A stretch of 6,656 nucleotides of DNA from Akkermansia sp. (GTDB lineage Bacteria; Verrucomicrobiota; Verrucomicrobiia; Verrucomicrobiales; Akkermansiaceae). The position numbers and the translations under genes are program-made. Shown in pieces: positions 1 through 5,233 of the stretch (within the stretch, counting starts at the first letter, position 1; every line of letters starts with the position of its first letter). The notes under the pieces were generated by a model that ran no database searches, had not been told where the DNA came from, and worked only from the letters and a program-made list of their open reading frames with translations. The DNA is taken from NCBI GenBank assembly GCA_017628435.1, contig JAGBZE010000176.1, positions 1 to 6,656 of the forward strand, in the 5' to 3' direction.

Positions 1-251
1 CGGGAGGAGCCGCAGCCGAAGTTCTCGCCACCCAGAATGATGGAGGCACCGGCGTGCTGCGGGGCATCGATGGGGTGGCCCTTGCTGCTGCCGTCGGCGT
101 TGAAACGCTCATCATAGAACATGGTGCCTGCCAGTTCATCGAAGGTGATGCACTTGAGGAAGCGTGCGGGGATGATGCGGTCAGTATCCATATCCGCCCC
201 GGCCACGGGAACGGCCTTGCCGCTGATGCTGATAATCTTGGTAAGAGGCAT
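1..251 (-). CDS. leuD: 3-isopropylmalate dehydratase small subunit LeuD (5' part, cut by window edge)
   Basis: LeuD is the small (swivel-domain) subunit of isopropylmalate isomerase. With LeuC it converts 2-isopropylmalate to 3-isopropylmalate in cytoplasmic leucine biosynthesis. The first 83 codons are present and the frame runs off the window at position 1. Family landmarks are visible: DTDRIIPARFLK at residues 22-33, which marks the small subunit N-terminus, and GENFGCGSS at about 75-83, the conserved loop that normally continues as REHA. The full protein is usually about 190-200 residues, so more than half is missing. The ATG at 251-249 follows the leuC stop by 21 nt, in the usual leuCD order, so translation from the leuC transcript is expected. 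The gap contains no purine-rich Shine-Dalgarno sequence. Identification is firm; only the C-terminal part is unseen. Confidence 0.96.
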   Translation of the reverse strand, partial: MPLTKIISISGKAVPVAGADMDTDRIIPARFLKCITFDELAGTMFYDERFNADGSSKGHPIDAPQHAGASIILGGENFGCGSS

Positions 252-272
252 GTGTTGTAGAAAGGTTATGGG

Positions 273-1685
273 TTACTGAATGTCGAACACTTCGCGGGCA
301 TCGGCCACGGTGCCGGTGACGGCGGCTGCGGCGGCCATGATGGGGCTCATGAGCAGGGTGCGGCCCGTGGGGCTGCCCTGGCGACCTTTGAAATTGCGGT
401 TGCTGGTGCTGGCGCAGATCTGGTCGCCCACCAGTTTGTCCGGGTTCATGGCCAGGCACATGGAGCACCCGGGAAGTCGCCACTCGAAGCCGGCATCGCG
501 GAAAATCTGGGCAATGCCTTCTTCCTCGCACTGCACGGCGGTCATCTGGGAGCCCGGAACGGCCAGGGCCTTGATACCCGGCTTCACCTTGCGACCCTTC
601 AGGTAGGGGGCGACGGCGCGGAAATCGGTGATGTGGCCGTTCGTGCAGGAGCCGATGAAGACCACATCCACAGGAAGTCCCTTGATGGGCTGGCCGGGGG
701 TGAGCTTCATGTACTCCAGAGCGGTGGTGTAAGCCTTGCGGCCTTCGTCATCGCCGGCTGCCTCCGGGGCAGGTACGCTGCCGCCGATGCCGATGTTCAT
801 ATCCGGGGAGATACCCCAGGTGACGGTCGGCTCGATTTCTTCGGCGGGGATGATGACCACGTCGTCGTACACGGCGTCGGCATCGGAGGCAAAGCTCTTC
901 CAGCGTTTCACGGCGGCCTCCCATGCTTCGCCCTTGGGGGCATACGGGCGACCTTTCAGGTATTCGAAGGTTGTTTCGTCCGGGTTGATGTAGCCACAGC
1001 GGGCGGCGCCTTCAATGGCCAGGTTGCAGAGGGTCAGGCGGCCATCCATATCCATGGATTCAATGGCGCTGCCGCCGAATTCATAGGCATAACCCAGGCC
1101 GCCGTTGGCGCCAAGCTTGCCGATGATGTGCAGGGCCACGTCCTTGGCGGTTACGCCGGGGCGCAGGGTGCCTTCCACGCGCACGTTGCGCACCTTCAGC
1201 GGGCTCATGGCCAGGGTCTGTGTGGCCAGCACGTCGCGCACCTGGGTGGTGCCGATGCCCATGGCAATGCTGCCCACAGCGCCGTGGGTGGCGGTGTGGG
1301 AATCGCCGCAGACGATGGTCATGCCGGGCTGGGTGATGCCCAATTCCGGGCCTACCATGTGCACGATGCCCTGGCGGCCGCTCGGCAGGTCGAAGAAGCG
1401 GATGTTGTTTTCCTGGCAGTTGCGGCGCAGCTCGTTGAGCATGGCTGCAGCGCGGGGGTCGGCAAAGGGTTCGCTCTGGTTATCGGTGGGGATGATGTGG
1501 TCCACCGTGGCGAAAAGGCGTTCCGGGTGGAGTACGGGTAGCTTCAGCTCGCGCAGCATGGCAAAGGCCTGCGGCGAGGTCACCTCGTGCAGGTACATGG
1601 TGGCTATGAACAGCTGCGTGCGCCCATCCGGCAGTGTGCCGACTGTGTGCGCATCCCATACTTTTTGGTATAATGTCTTACCCAT
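273..1685 (-). CDS. leuC: 3-isopropylmalate dehydratase large subunit LeuC
   Basis: LeuC is the catalytic [4Fe-4S] subunit of isopropylmalate isomerase (aconitase superfamily) and pairs with LeuD in leucine synthesis. The ATG at 1685-1683 gives 470 residues. I chose it because MGKTLYQKVWDAHTV aligns with the usual LeuC N-terminus, whereas an in-frame ATG at 1718 would add 11 unrelated residues and read back across the likely promoter. Visible motifs are HEVTSPQAF (33-41), MTIVCGDSHTATHGA (122-136), GSCTNG (345-350), GCSMCLAMN (406-414) and CASTSNRNFKGRQG (424-437). The three cluster ligands are C347, C407 and C410. GSCTNG carries Gly where many relatives have Ser. The gene is intact and of family length. 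It leads the leuCD operon, with leuD 21 nt downstream. No leader peptide or attenuator fits between promoter and start. Confidence 0.98.
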   Translation of the reverse strand: MGKTLYQKVWDAHTVGTLPDGRTQLFIATMYLHEVTSPQAFAMLRELKLPVLHPERLFATVDHIIPTDNQSEPFADPRAAAMLNELRRNCQENNIRFFDLPSGRQGIVHMVGPELGITQPGMTIVCGDSHTATHGAVGSIAMGIGTTQVRDVLATQTLAMSPLKVRNVRVEGTLRPGVTAKDVALHIIGKLGANGGLGYAYEFGGSAIESMDMDGRLTLCNLAIEGAARCGYINPDETTFEYLKGRPYAPKGEAWEAAVKRWKSFASDADAVYDDVVIIPAEEIEPTVTWGISPDMNIGIGGSVPAPEAAGDDEGRKAYTTALEYMKLTPGQPIKGLPVDVVFIGSCTNGHITDFRAVAPYLKGRKVKPGIKALAVPGSQMTAVQCEEEGIAQIFRDAGFEWRLPGCSMCLAMNPDKLVGDQICASTSNRNFKGRQGSPTGRTLLMSPIMAAAAAVTGTVADAREVFDIQ

Positions 1686-1702
1686 AATTGTGCTTATGGG
1701 GC

Positions 1703-1731
1703 ACTGTAACATATGCACGCGTGAGAGTCAA
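1703..1731 (-). promoter_or_regulatory. Predicted sigma-70-type promoter of leuCD
   Basis: On the minus strand, TTGACT (1731-1726) and TACAGT (1708-1703) are separated by 17 nt. The expected transcription start is near 1696, which leaves only about a 10-nt leader before the leuC ATG at 1685. There is no room for a leucine attenuator, so any control would have to act at the promoter. The prediction is by consensus match only. Confidence 0.55.
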
Positions 1732-1820
1732 GTAGGCAAGACACGATGGCCACCTGCTATGACACAAGGCGAGGGGAAATGCAGATTTCAGAAGTCAGAA
1801 CGCAGAATATCACTATAGGA

Positions 1821-1836
1821 CACAGCTTCCGCTGTG
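1821..1836. other. Hairpin, left flank of the symmetric element
   Basis: CACAGC, loop TTCC, GCTGTG: a 6-bp perfect stem that can be extended by GG/CC pairs around a bulged A. It mirrors the hairpin at 1887-1904 on the other side of the central stem. Confidence 0.5.
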
Positions 1837-1846
1837 CCGGGTAGAG

Positions 1847-1878
1847 AAAACCGCCTGAGATATTTCTCAGGCGGTTTT
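1847..1878. terminator. 14-bp hairpin, possible bidirectional intrinsic terminator
   Basis: A perfect 14-bp stem (1847-1860 with 1865-1878) closes on a TATT loop. The outer pairs are AAAA/TTTT and the inner ones GC-rich, so either strand presents a stem followed by a short T-run of four. It lies at the centre of the inverted-repeat element, downstream of the mdh terminator. It may act as a back-up terminator protecting leuC from mdh readthrough, or simply be the core of the element. Confidence 0.5.
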
Positions 1879-1886
1879 GTTATCCG

Positions 1887-1904
1887 GTGTGGCGAAAGCC
1901 ACAC
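1887..1904. other. Hairpin with GAAA tetraloop
   Basis: GTGTGGC, loop GAAA, GCCACAC: a 7-bp perfect stem closed by a GNRA tetraloop, a stable RNA fold. It mirrors the hairpin at 1821-1836 across the central stem. GNRA form holds when read on the plus strand; on the minus strand the loop reads TTTC. Confidence 0.5.
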
Positions 1905-1947
1905 TCGAGCTTATTATTCTGATTTCTGGCTTCTGAAATCTGAATTG

Positions 1948-1983
1948 AAAAACCGGTTCCTGCATGATGCAGAAACCGGTTTT
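1948..1983 (-). terminator. Intrinsic terminator of mdh
   Basis: This lies 24 nt after the mdh stop on the minus strand. The outer stem is 10 bp (1949-1958 with 1974-1983, the palindrome ACCGGT plus A/T pairs), followed by one C·A mismatch and a 5-bp inner stem CTGCA/TGCAG with loop TGA. The minus strand continues with five T residues (1952-1948), as expected for a rho-independent terminator. Confidence 0.8.
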
Positions 1984-2006
1984 GCTAAGCTTTTGTGCGG
2001 TATCTT

Positions 2007-2990
2007 TTACTCGCCCAGAACCTCAGCGCGTTCCTCGAGCAGCTCGGCGCAGGAAGCGTCGATCTTGGCGCGGGAGAACTCGTCGATGGGCAGACCCTCA
2101 ACGATGCTGTAGGTGCCGTCCGCATTGGTGCGGGTGGGCTGGGAGCAGATGATGCCGGCGGGCAGACCGTACTTGGTGCCGTCGGTGTAGGAAGCCACGG
2201 AGAACCAGTCGCCCTCGGCGGTGGGGGTGGTCAGGTTCTTCACGGTCATCAGGGCGGCGTTGGCTGCGGAGGCAGCGGAGGAAAGGCCGCGGGCCTGGAT
2301 GATGGCGGCGCCGCGCTGCTGCACGGTCTTGATGAAGTCGGTCTTGAGCCATTCGATGTCGGAGATGACCTCGGTCACGGGCTTGCCACCGATCTTGGCG
2401 TTGGTGAAGTCCGGGTACTGGGTGGCGGAGTGGTTGCCCCAGATGGTCATGTTGGTCACCTCGGTCACGTGCACACCGGCCTTGGCAGCGAGCTGGCTCT
2501 TGGCGCGGTATTCATCGAGCTGGGTCATGGCGAAGAAGTTTTCCTTGGGCATGCCGGTGGCGTTGTGCAGGGCGATGAGGCAGTTGGTGTTGCAGGGGTT
2601 GCCCACCACGAATACGCGGCAGCCGGGGGCTGCGTTCTCGGCGATAGCCTTGCCCTGGCCTACGAATACCTTGCCGTTGATGGAGAGCAGATCCTTACGT
2701 TCCATACCGGCCTTGCGGGGCACGGAACCCACCAGCATGCACCAGTCGGCGTCCTTGAAAGCCACAGCGGGATCGTCGGTAGCCACGATTTCCTTCACCA
2801 GCGGGAAGGCGCAGTCCTCGAGCTCCATCACCACACCCTGCAGCTTCTCCAGGCAGGGGGTGATTTCGAGGAGCTTCAGGATAACGGGCTGATCAGCACC
2901 CAGCATTTCACCGGCTGCAATGCGGAACAGAAGGGAATAGGAAATGTTGCCGGCGGCGCCGGTCACGGTCACAGTTACGGGTTTCTTCAT
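2007..2990 (-). CDS. mdh: Malate dehydrogenase, NAD-dependent
   Basis: This enzyme interconverts malate and oxaloacetate with NAD+ in the cytoplasm (TCA cycle or its reductive branch). The protein is 327 residues, the length of the cytosolic/Thermus-like MDH class. The N-terminal Rossmann motif GAAGNISYSL is at 11-20. E42 ends the second strand (LKLLEI), an acidic residue that favours NAD over NADP. R92 and R98 are the substrate-binding arginines (VGSVPRKAGMERKDLL), GNPCNTN is at 130-136, and the catalytic Asp/His pair is D159 (QLDEYRA) and H187 (WGNHS). QLDEYRA differs from the more usual LDHNRA. The ATG at 2990-2988 was chosen because the frame further upstream would read through the promoter and encode an unrelated extension. 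The gene is monocistronic, with its own promoter and terminator, and has no Shine-Dalgarno sequence. Confidence 0.97.
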   Translation of the reverse strand: MKKPVTVTVTGAAGNISYSLLFRIAAGEMLGADQPVILKLLEITPCLEKLQGVVMELEDCAFPLVKEIVATDDPAVAFKDADWCMLVGSVPRKAGMERKDLLSINGKVFVGQGKAIAENAAPGCRVFVVGNPCNTNCLIALHNATGMPKENFFAMTQLDEYRAKSQLAAKAGVHVTEVTNMTIWGNHSATQYPDFTNAKIGGKPVTEVISDIEWLKTDFIKTVQQRGAAIIQARGLSSAASAANAALMTVKNLTTPTAEGDWFSVASYTDGTKYGLPAGIICSQPTRTNADGTYSIVEGLPIDEFSRAKIDASCAELLEERAEVLGE

Positions 2991-3000
2991 AACGCGGGAT

Positions 3001-3028
3001 ATTTTATGCAATCGACTGGCAGAGTCAA
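3001..3028 (-). promoter_or_regulatory. Predicted mdh promoter, nearly leaderless
   Basis: On the minus strand, TTGACT (3028-3023), a 16-nt spacer and TAAAAT (3006-3001) are followed by ATCCCGCGTT and then the ATG. Transcription should begin within about 5 nt of the start codon. The region between -10 and +1 is GC-rich. The block AATATCCCGCGTTATG (3003-2988) is identical to that at glyS (5840-5855). Confidence 0.65.
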
Positions 3029-3055
3029 TCCTAAAGTGCGCGAGGGAGGGGGATG

Positions 3056-3090
3056 GTGTCATTTTTTTAAGAAAAGTGGAAAAATGATAC
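3056..3090. promoter_or_regulatory. Dyad and AT-rich tract between divergent mdh and tRNA-Ser promoters
   Basis: GTGTCATTTTT (3056-3066) and AAAAATGATAC (3080-3090) form an 11-bp inverted repeat with one mismatch and a 13-nt centre. It lies upstream of both -35 boxes. It could be an operator shared by the two promoters. Alternatively, 3061-3099 may simply be an AT-rich UP-like element for the tRNA promoter. Weak evidence. Confidence 0.25.
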
Positions 3091-3099
3091 AAAAAGGTG

Positions 3100-3128
3100 T
3101 TGACGAAATACGGGTGAGCTGGTATTGT
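3100..3128 (+). promoter_or_regulatory. Predicted promoter of tRNA-Ser
   Basis: TTGACG (3100-3105), a 17-nt spacer and TATTGT (3123-3128) place the start near 3135, giving a short 5' leader of about 12 nt before the mature tRNA. An A-rich stretch lies directly upstream. Confidence 0.7.
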
Positions 3129-3146
3129 TGGCGGCACACAGCATTT

Positions 3147-3236
3147 GGAGCGGTGGCTGAGAGGCTGAAAGCACCCGTTTGCTAAATGGACGTACTGCGT
3201 TAAACAGTACCGGGGGTTCGAATCCCCCCCGCTCCG
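3147..3236 (+). tRNA. tRNA-Ser, anticodon GCU (codons AGC/AGU)
   Basis: A class II tRNA of 90 nt without an encoded CCA. The acceptor stem GGAGCGG (3147-3153) pairs fully with CCGCTCC (3229-3235), and the discriminator base is G3236. The D stem is GCT/AGC, with the loop GAGAGGCTGAA typical of tRNA-Ser. The anticodon GCT is at 3181-3183 in the loop TTGCTAA. The long variable arm has a 6-bp stem GTACTG/CAGTAC (3192-3197 with 3205-3210). The T arm is GGGGG-TTCGAAT-CCCCC. The anticodon stem CCCGT/ATGGA has a G·U pair and a C·A mismatch at its outer end (27·43). The 3' end must be added by CCA nucleotidyltransferase. The gene has its own promoter upstream and a terminator directly after it. Confidence 0.97.
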
Positions 3237-3242
3237 CTGAAT

Positions 3243-3285
3243 GAAAGCACCAACGCCTGCAAGTGTTGGTGCTTTCTGTTTTTTT
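3243..3285 (+). terminator. Intrinsic terminator after tRNA-Ser
   Basis: A perfect 12-bp stem, GAAAGCACCAAC (3243-3254) with GTTGGTGCTTTC (3265-3276), has a 10-nt loop and is followed by TG and seven T residues (3279-3285). It is a textbook rho-independent terminator 6 nt after the tRNA. The next gene's ATG is only 4 nt beyond the T-tract. Confidence 0.9.
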
Positions 3286-3289
3286 CGTT

Positions 3290-3955
3290 ATGAAACTCAC
3301 CGCCGCCAGAACTCAGGATGAATTGATGCAATGTACGAATCAGGCATTGCGCCAGGGATTATTGGCAGGGTCTCCGCTGAATATCGCCATGGTGGGTATC
3401 TGGGTGTTGGTGTATCTCTTCATGCCGGCTGCCATATTGGGGTCGGTCATGGGGGTGCTGGGCACTGTTGTGCTGGCTGCTGTGGCTGCGTATCTCTGGA
3501 TGTGGAGTAGCCCGGAGGCTCTGGATGCCTATTTATGTATCTGGCTTGTCTGGTCAGTGTTGGATGTTCTGGTGTCAGTGCTGGTGAGCTTTGTATTTGC
3601 TGTTATTCGGTACCGGAGGGGCTGCGCCTTCATTTCTTCATCTGATGATGAGCCTGCGGAATTGACTCCCGGCGCACAGGTTGAGCTGCATTTTGGGGAA
3701 GGTGAGAGCTGCAGCCGGGAGATTGTGGTTCAGGTGCCCACTCGCGGTGTGTATGTGCTCAGTTCTCATGTGCAGGGGGAGGATGAGAAGGCTGAGGTGC
3801 AGCTCGATGAACGCGCCTGTATGTCGGAATCGGAGCATATTCCGGCGCTTGTGTCTGCGGATTATGCGGCGTATCGCCTGGAAGCTGGCTGTCATCGGCT
3901 GCGTGTGAGTGTTCAAAGTGTAACGGCTTCGCGTATCAAGTTCTGTTTCCGCTGA
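3290..3955 (+). CDS. Hypothetical membrane protein, first of two tandem paralogs
   Basis: A 221-residue protein of no family I recognise. The N-terminal 30 residues are a soluble, helix-prone segment (RTQDELMQCTNQALRQGLL). Hydrophobic stretches at about 32-50, 51-72 and 81-106 suggest three membrane segments, the last ending in RYRR. A soluble C-terminal region of about 110 residues looks beta-rich and carries PTRGVYVL and AAYRLEAGCHRLRV. The following gene has the same plan and the same motifs (PLN, P-x-RG-[VI]-Y, YRLEAG-x-H-x-L), so the pair arose by duplication. I chose the ATG at 3290 because MKLTAARTQDEL aligns with the start of the paralog; an in-frame start at 3263 would lie inside the tRNA terminator hairpin. 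No promoter of its own is apparent, so expression may need terminator readthrough. Function unknown. Confidence 0.85.
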   Translation: MKLTAARTQDELMQCTNQALRQGLLAGSPLNIAMVGIWVLVYLFMPAAILGSVMGVLGTVVLAAVAAYLWMWSSPEALDAYLCIWLVWSVLDVLVSVLVSFVFAVIRYRRGCAFISSSDDEPAELTPGAQVELHFGEGESCSREIVVQVPTRGVYVLSSHVQGEDEKAEVQLDERACMSESEHIPALVSADYAAYRLEAGCHRLRVSVQSVTASRIKFCFR

Positions 3956-3962
3956 TTCGCGC

Positions 3963-3991
3963 TTGCGGGACAGGGCGAAATGTGGTAAACT
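3963..3991 (+). promoter_or_regulatory. Predicted promoter of the second paralog, apparently leaderless
   Basis: TTGCGG (3963-3968), a 17-nt spacer and TAAACT (3986-3991) are followed by only 7 nt before the GTG at 3999. The expected transcription start coincides with, or lies within a base or two of, the start codon. It sits in the 43-bp gap after the first paralog. Confidence 0.5.
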
Positions 3992-3998
3992 CCTGCGC

Positions 3999-4688
3999 GT
4001 GAAGATTGATGCCCATACCACTCAGGAGCAGCTCCTGAAGCTCAGCGAGCAGGTGCTGCGCCGTGATTTGCTGCAGAGCACGCCGCTGAACCTGCGTTTC
4101 TTTCTGCGTTATCTGATTCTGTTCCTACTGTTCCCCGGCATGGTGTTCGGGTTCAAGGTGGGTATGGGGATTACCCTTGCTTTTTGTGCTGCCTTGGTGG
4201 GTATTTTGTTCTGGGGAAGCGAGGCGGCATCGGCTATGGCTGTTTACAGCTGGGTGAGTGCGGGGCTGCTGGTGCTTGTTTTTGTGACGATTGGCGTTAT
4301 CCGCAAGGCTTGGAAGGAGCGCGAGGTGCGCCGTCAGTACCGCACCGCCACTCCGGGGCTTCACCATGCCCAGCGCAACCCGCAGAAGCATGCCCTCCGT
4401 TGGCGGAAGTCGAACACAGAGGGCTTTCTGGCTACGCATCTGGTGCTGAATGCCCCGCAGCGTGGTATCTATGCCGTGTTGGTCACGCTGAGAAATTATC
4501 AGGGGGCTCAGCTCATTACACAGGGACGCCAGGGGACGGCTGTGGCGCATGCCGGTGGCGGCAAGGGACAGGATTTTAATGCTCTGGTGCTGTATCGCCT
4601 GGAGGCGGGGCTGCATGAGCTTATATGGGCCATCCCCGGCGATGCTACCCCGCAGATGACGGAAGTTTCTCAGCTTAATAACATTTAA
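3999..4688 (+). CDS. Hypothetical membrane protein, second tandem paralog
   Basis: A 229-residue protein, paralogous along its length to the gene before it. The N-terminal segment TTQEQLLKLSEQVLRRDLL precedes STPLN, which matches GSPLN in the first copy. Hydrophobic segments at about 33-50, 54-72 and 79-101 again suggest three membrane spans, followed by a basic stretch (RKAWKEREVRRQYR). The C-terminal domain contains NAPQRGIYAVLV and LYRLEAGLHELIW. I place the start at GTG 3999 by alignment with the paralog's MKLTAART and by the -10 box 7 nt upstream; a TTG at 3963 is in frame but is part of the -35 box. The tail is diverged relative to the first copy and lacks its acidic patch. The PH-domain gene follows 15 nt later, probably on the same transcript. 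Function unknown. Confidence 0.85.
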   Translation: MKIDAHTTQEQLLKLSEQVLRRDLLQSTPLNLRFFLRYLILFLLFPGMVFGFKVGMGITLAFCAALVGILFWGSEAASAMAVYSWVSAGLLVLVFVTIGVIRKAWKEREVRRQYRTATPGLHHAQRNPQKHALRWRKSNTEGFLATHLVLNAPQRGIYAVLVTLRNYQGAQLITQGRQGTAVAHAGGGKGQDFNALVLYRLEAGLHELIWAIPGDATPQMTEVSQLNNI

Positions 4689-4703
4689 CTACTGCCTTAT
4701 CAT

Positions 4704-5078
4704 ATGATTGATTTTGAAAATGGAAGCCTGTTCAAGTTATCGCCGGTGGACCCCGAATCCCAGATGGGGCGAGTGGCACCGTTGTTGATAGAGGGTGAGT
4801 ATGTCGTGGCTGCCTTCAAGGCCATCCGCGATGCTGTGGTGTTCACCAACAAGCGCGTGATTGCCATGAACGTGCAGGGTATCACCGGCAAGAAGGTTGA
4901 TTTCACCTCGCTGCCTTACAGCAAGATTCAGGCCTATTCCATCGAGACCGCCGGTACTTTCGACCTCGACTGCGAGCTGGATTTGTTCTACAGCGGTATA
5001 GGGCATATCCGCTTTGAGCTGCGTGGTGGATGTGATATCCGCGAGCTGTGCAGGGTTATCAGTACTTATGTGTTGTAA
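4704..5078 (+). CDS. Bacterial PH-domain protein (bPH_1-like)
   Basis: A 124-residue single-domain protein. The pattern VVFTNKRVIAM (45-55), GITGKKVDFTSLPYSKIQAYSIETAGTFD in the middle (59-87) and DCELDLF (89-95) is characteristic of the bacterial pleckstrin-homology family PF08000: a strand-rich PH core followed by a C-terminal helix (DIRELCRVIST). There is no signal peptide or membrane segment, so it is cytoplasmic. Members form ring-like oligomers in known structures, and their cellular role is mostly undefined. It follows the membrane-protein pair by 15 nt with no visible promoter or Shine-Dalgarno sequence, which suggests co-transcription and perhaps a role at the same membrane site; that link is inference. 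The stop codon lies 1 nt before the left inverted-repeat arm, whose hairpins may serve as this gene's terminator. Confidence 0.88.
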   Translation: MIDFENGSLFKLSPVDPESQMGRVAPLLIEGEYVVAAFKAIRDAVVFTNKRVIAMNVQGITGKKVDFTSLPYSKIQAYSIETAGTFDLDCELDLFYSGIGHIRFELRGGCDIRELCRVISTYVL

Positions 5079-5079
5079 G

Positions 5080-5194
5080 ACACTGCGGGCCGCAGGCACG
5101 CAATTTAGACCAGCCGCAGGCTGGATTTAGACTGCCAGGATTTCATTCCTCCCAAGGGGAGGAATTTCATTGTCCGCCGTTCAGGCGGACAATG
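5080..5194 (+). repeat. Left inverted-repeat arm made of four palindromes
   Basis: Four consecutive dyads: CTGCGG-G-CCGCAG (5083-5095); CCAGCC-GCA-GGCTGG (5110-5124); a 9-bp stem ATTCCTCCC/GGGAGGAAT with loop AAG (5145-5165); and an 11-bp stem CATTGTCCGCC/GGCGGACAATG with loop GTTCA (5168-5194). The second hairpin is flanked by direct ATTTAGAC copies (5103-5110, 5125-5132) and the third by TTTCATT copies (5141-5147, 5165-5171). The inverted copy is at 5683-5796. Confidence 0.9.
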
Positions 5195-5215
5195 TAGTTG
5201 AACTGATTTCTTCTG

Positions 5216-5231
5216 CGCAGCGACAGCTGCG
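5216..5231. other. GC-rich hairpin just inside the left arm, downstream of the four-helix-bundle gene
   Basis: CGCAGC, loop GACA, GCTGCG: a 6-bp perfect stem starting 3 nt after the stop codon of the minus-strand gene. There is no T-tract, so it is not a standard intrinsic terminator. A hairpin of different sequence sits at the matching place near the right arm (5643-5658). Confidence 0.5.
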
Positions 5232-5233
5232 GA

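Larger units (their letters stand above)
1782..1942. repeat. Gene-free, symmetric inverted-repeat element with three internal hairpins
   Basis: This fills most of the 321-bp gene-free gap between leuC and mdh. The ends are inverted repeats, 1782-1808 and 1916-1942, which match at 24 of 27 positions by hand. Each arm is built of four heptads beginning CAGA or CAGAA (CAGANNN repeated in phase). Inside lie three hairpins in a symmetric row: CACAGC/GCTGTG (1821-1836), a 14-bp stem (1847-1878) and GTGTGGC-GAAA-GCCACAC (1887-1904). No ORF is convincing within it. The form recalls REPIN or MITE-like non-coding elements. Mobility is inferred only from the architecture; no second copy is in the window and no target-site duplication was seen. 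Confidence 0.6.

Noticed and set aside
633..1541. Long plus-strand open frame of 302 codons opposite leuC
   Set aside because: Low-complexity Gly/Ala/His/Val-rich product, fully antisense to the well-supported leuC; a shadow of its codon bias.
1834..2112. Plus-strand open frame of 92 codons across the leuC-mdh gap
   Set aside because: It is made of hairpin and terminator sequence, then antisense mdh; not a credible gene.
1995..3185. Long plus-strand open frame of 396 codons opposite mdh
   Set aside because: Gly/His/Val-rich antisense shadow of mdh that even runs into the tRNA gene; no family features.
3263..3289. Upstream start for the first membrane paralog at 3263
   Set aside because: It would lie inside the tRNA terminator hairpin, and the nine extra residues have no match in the paralog.
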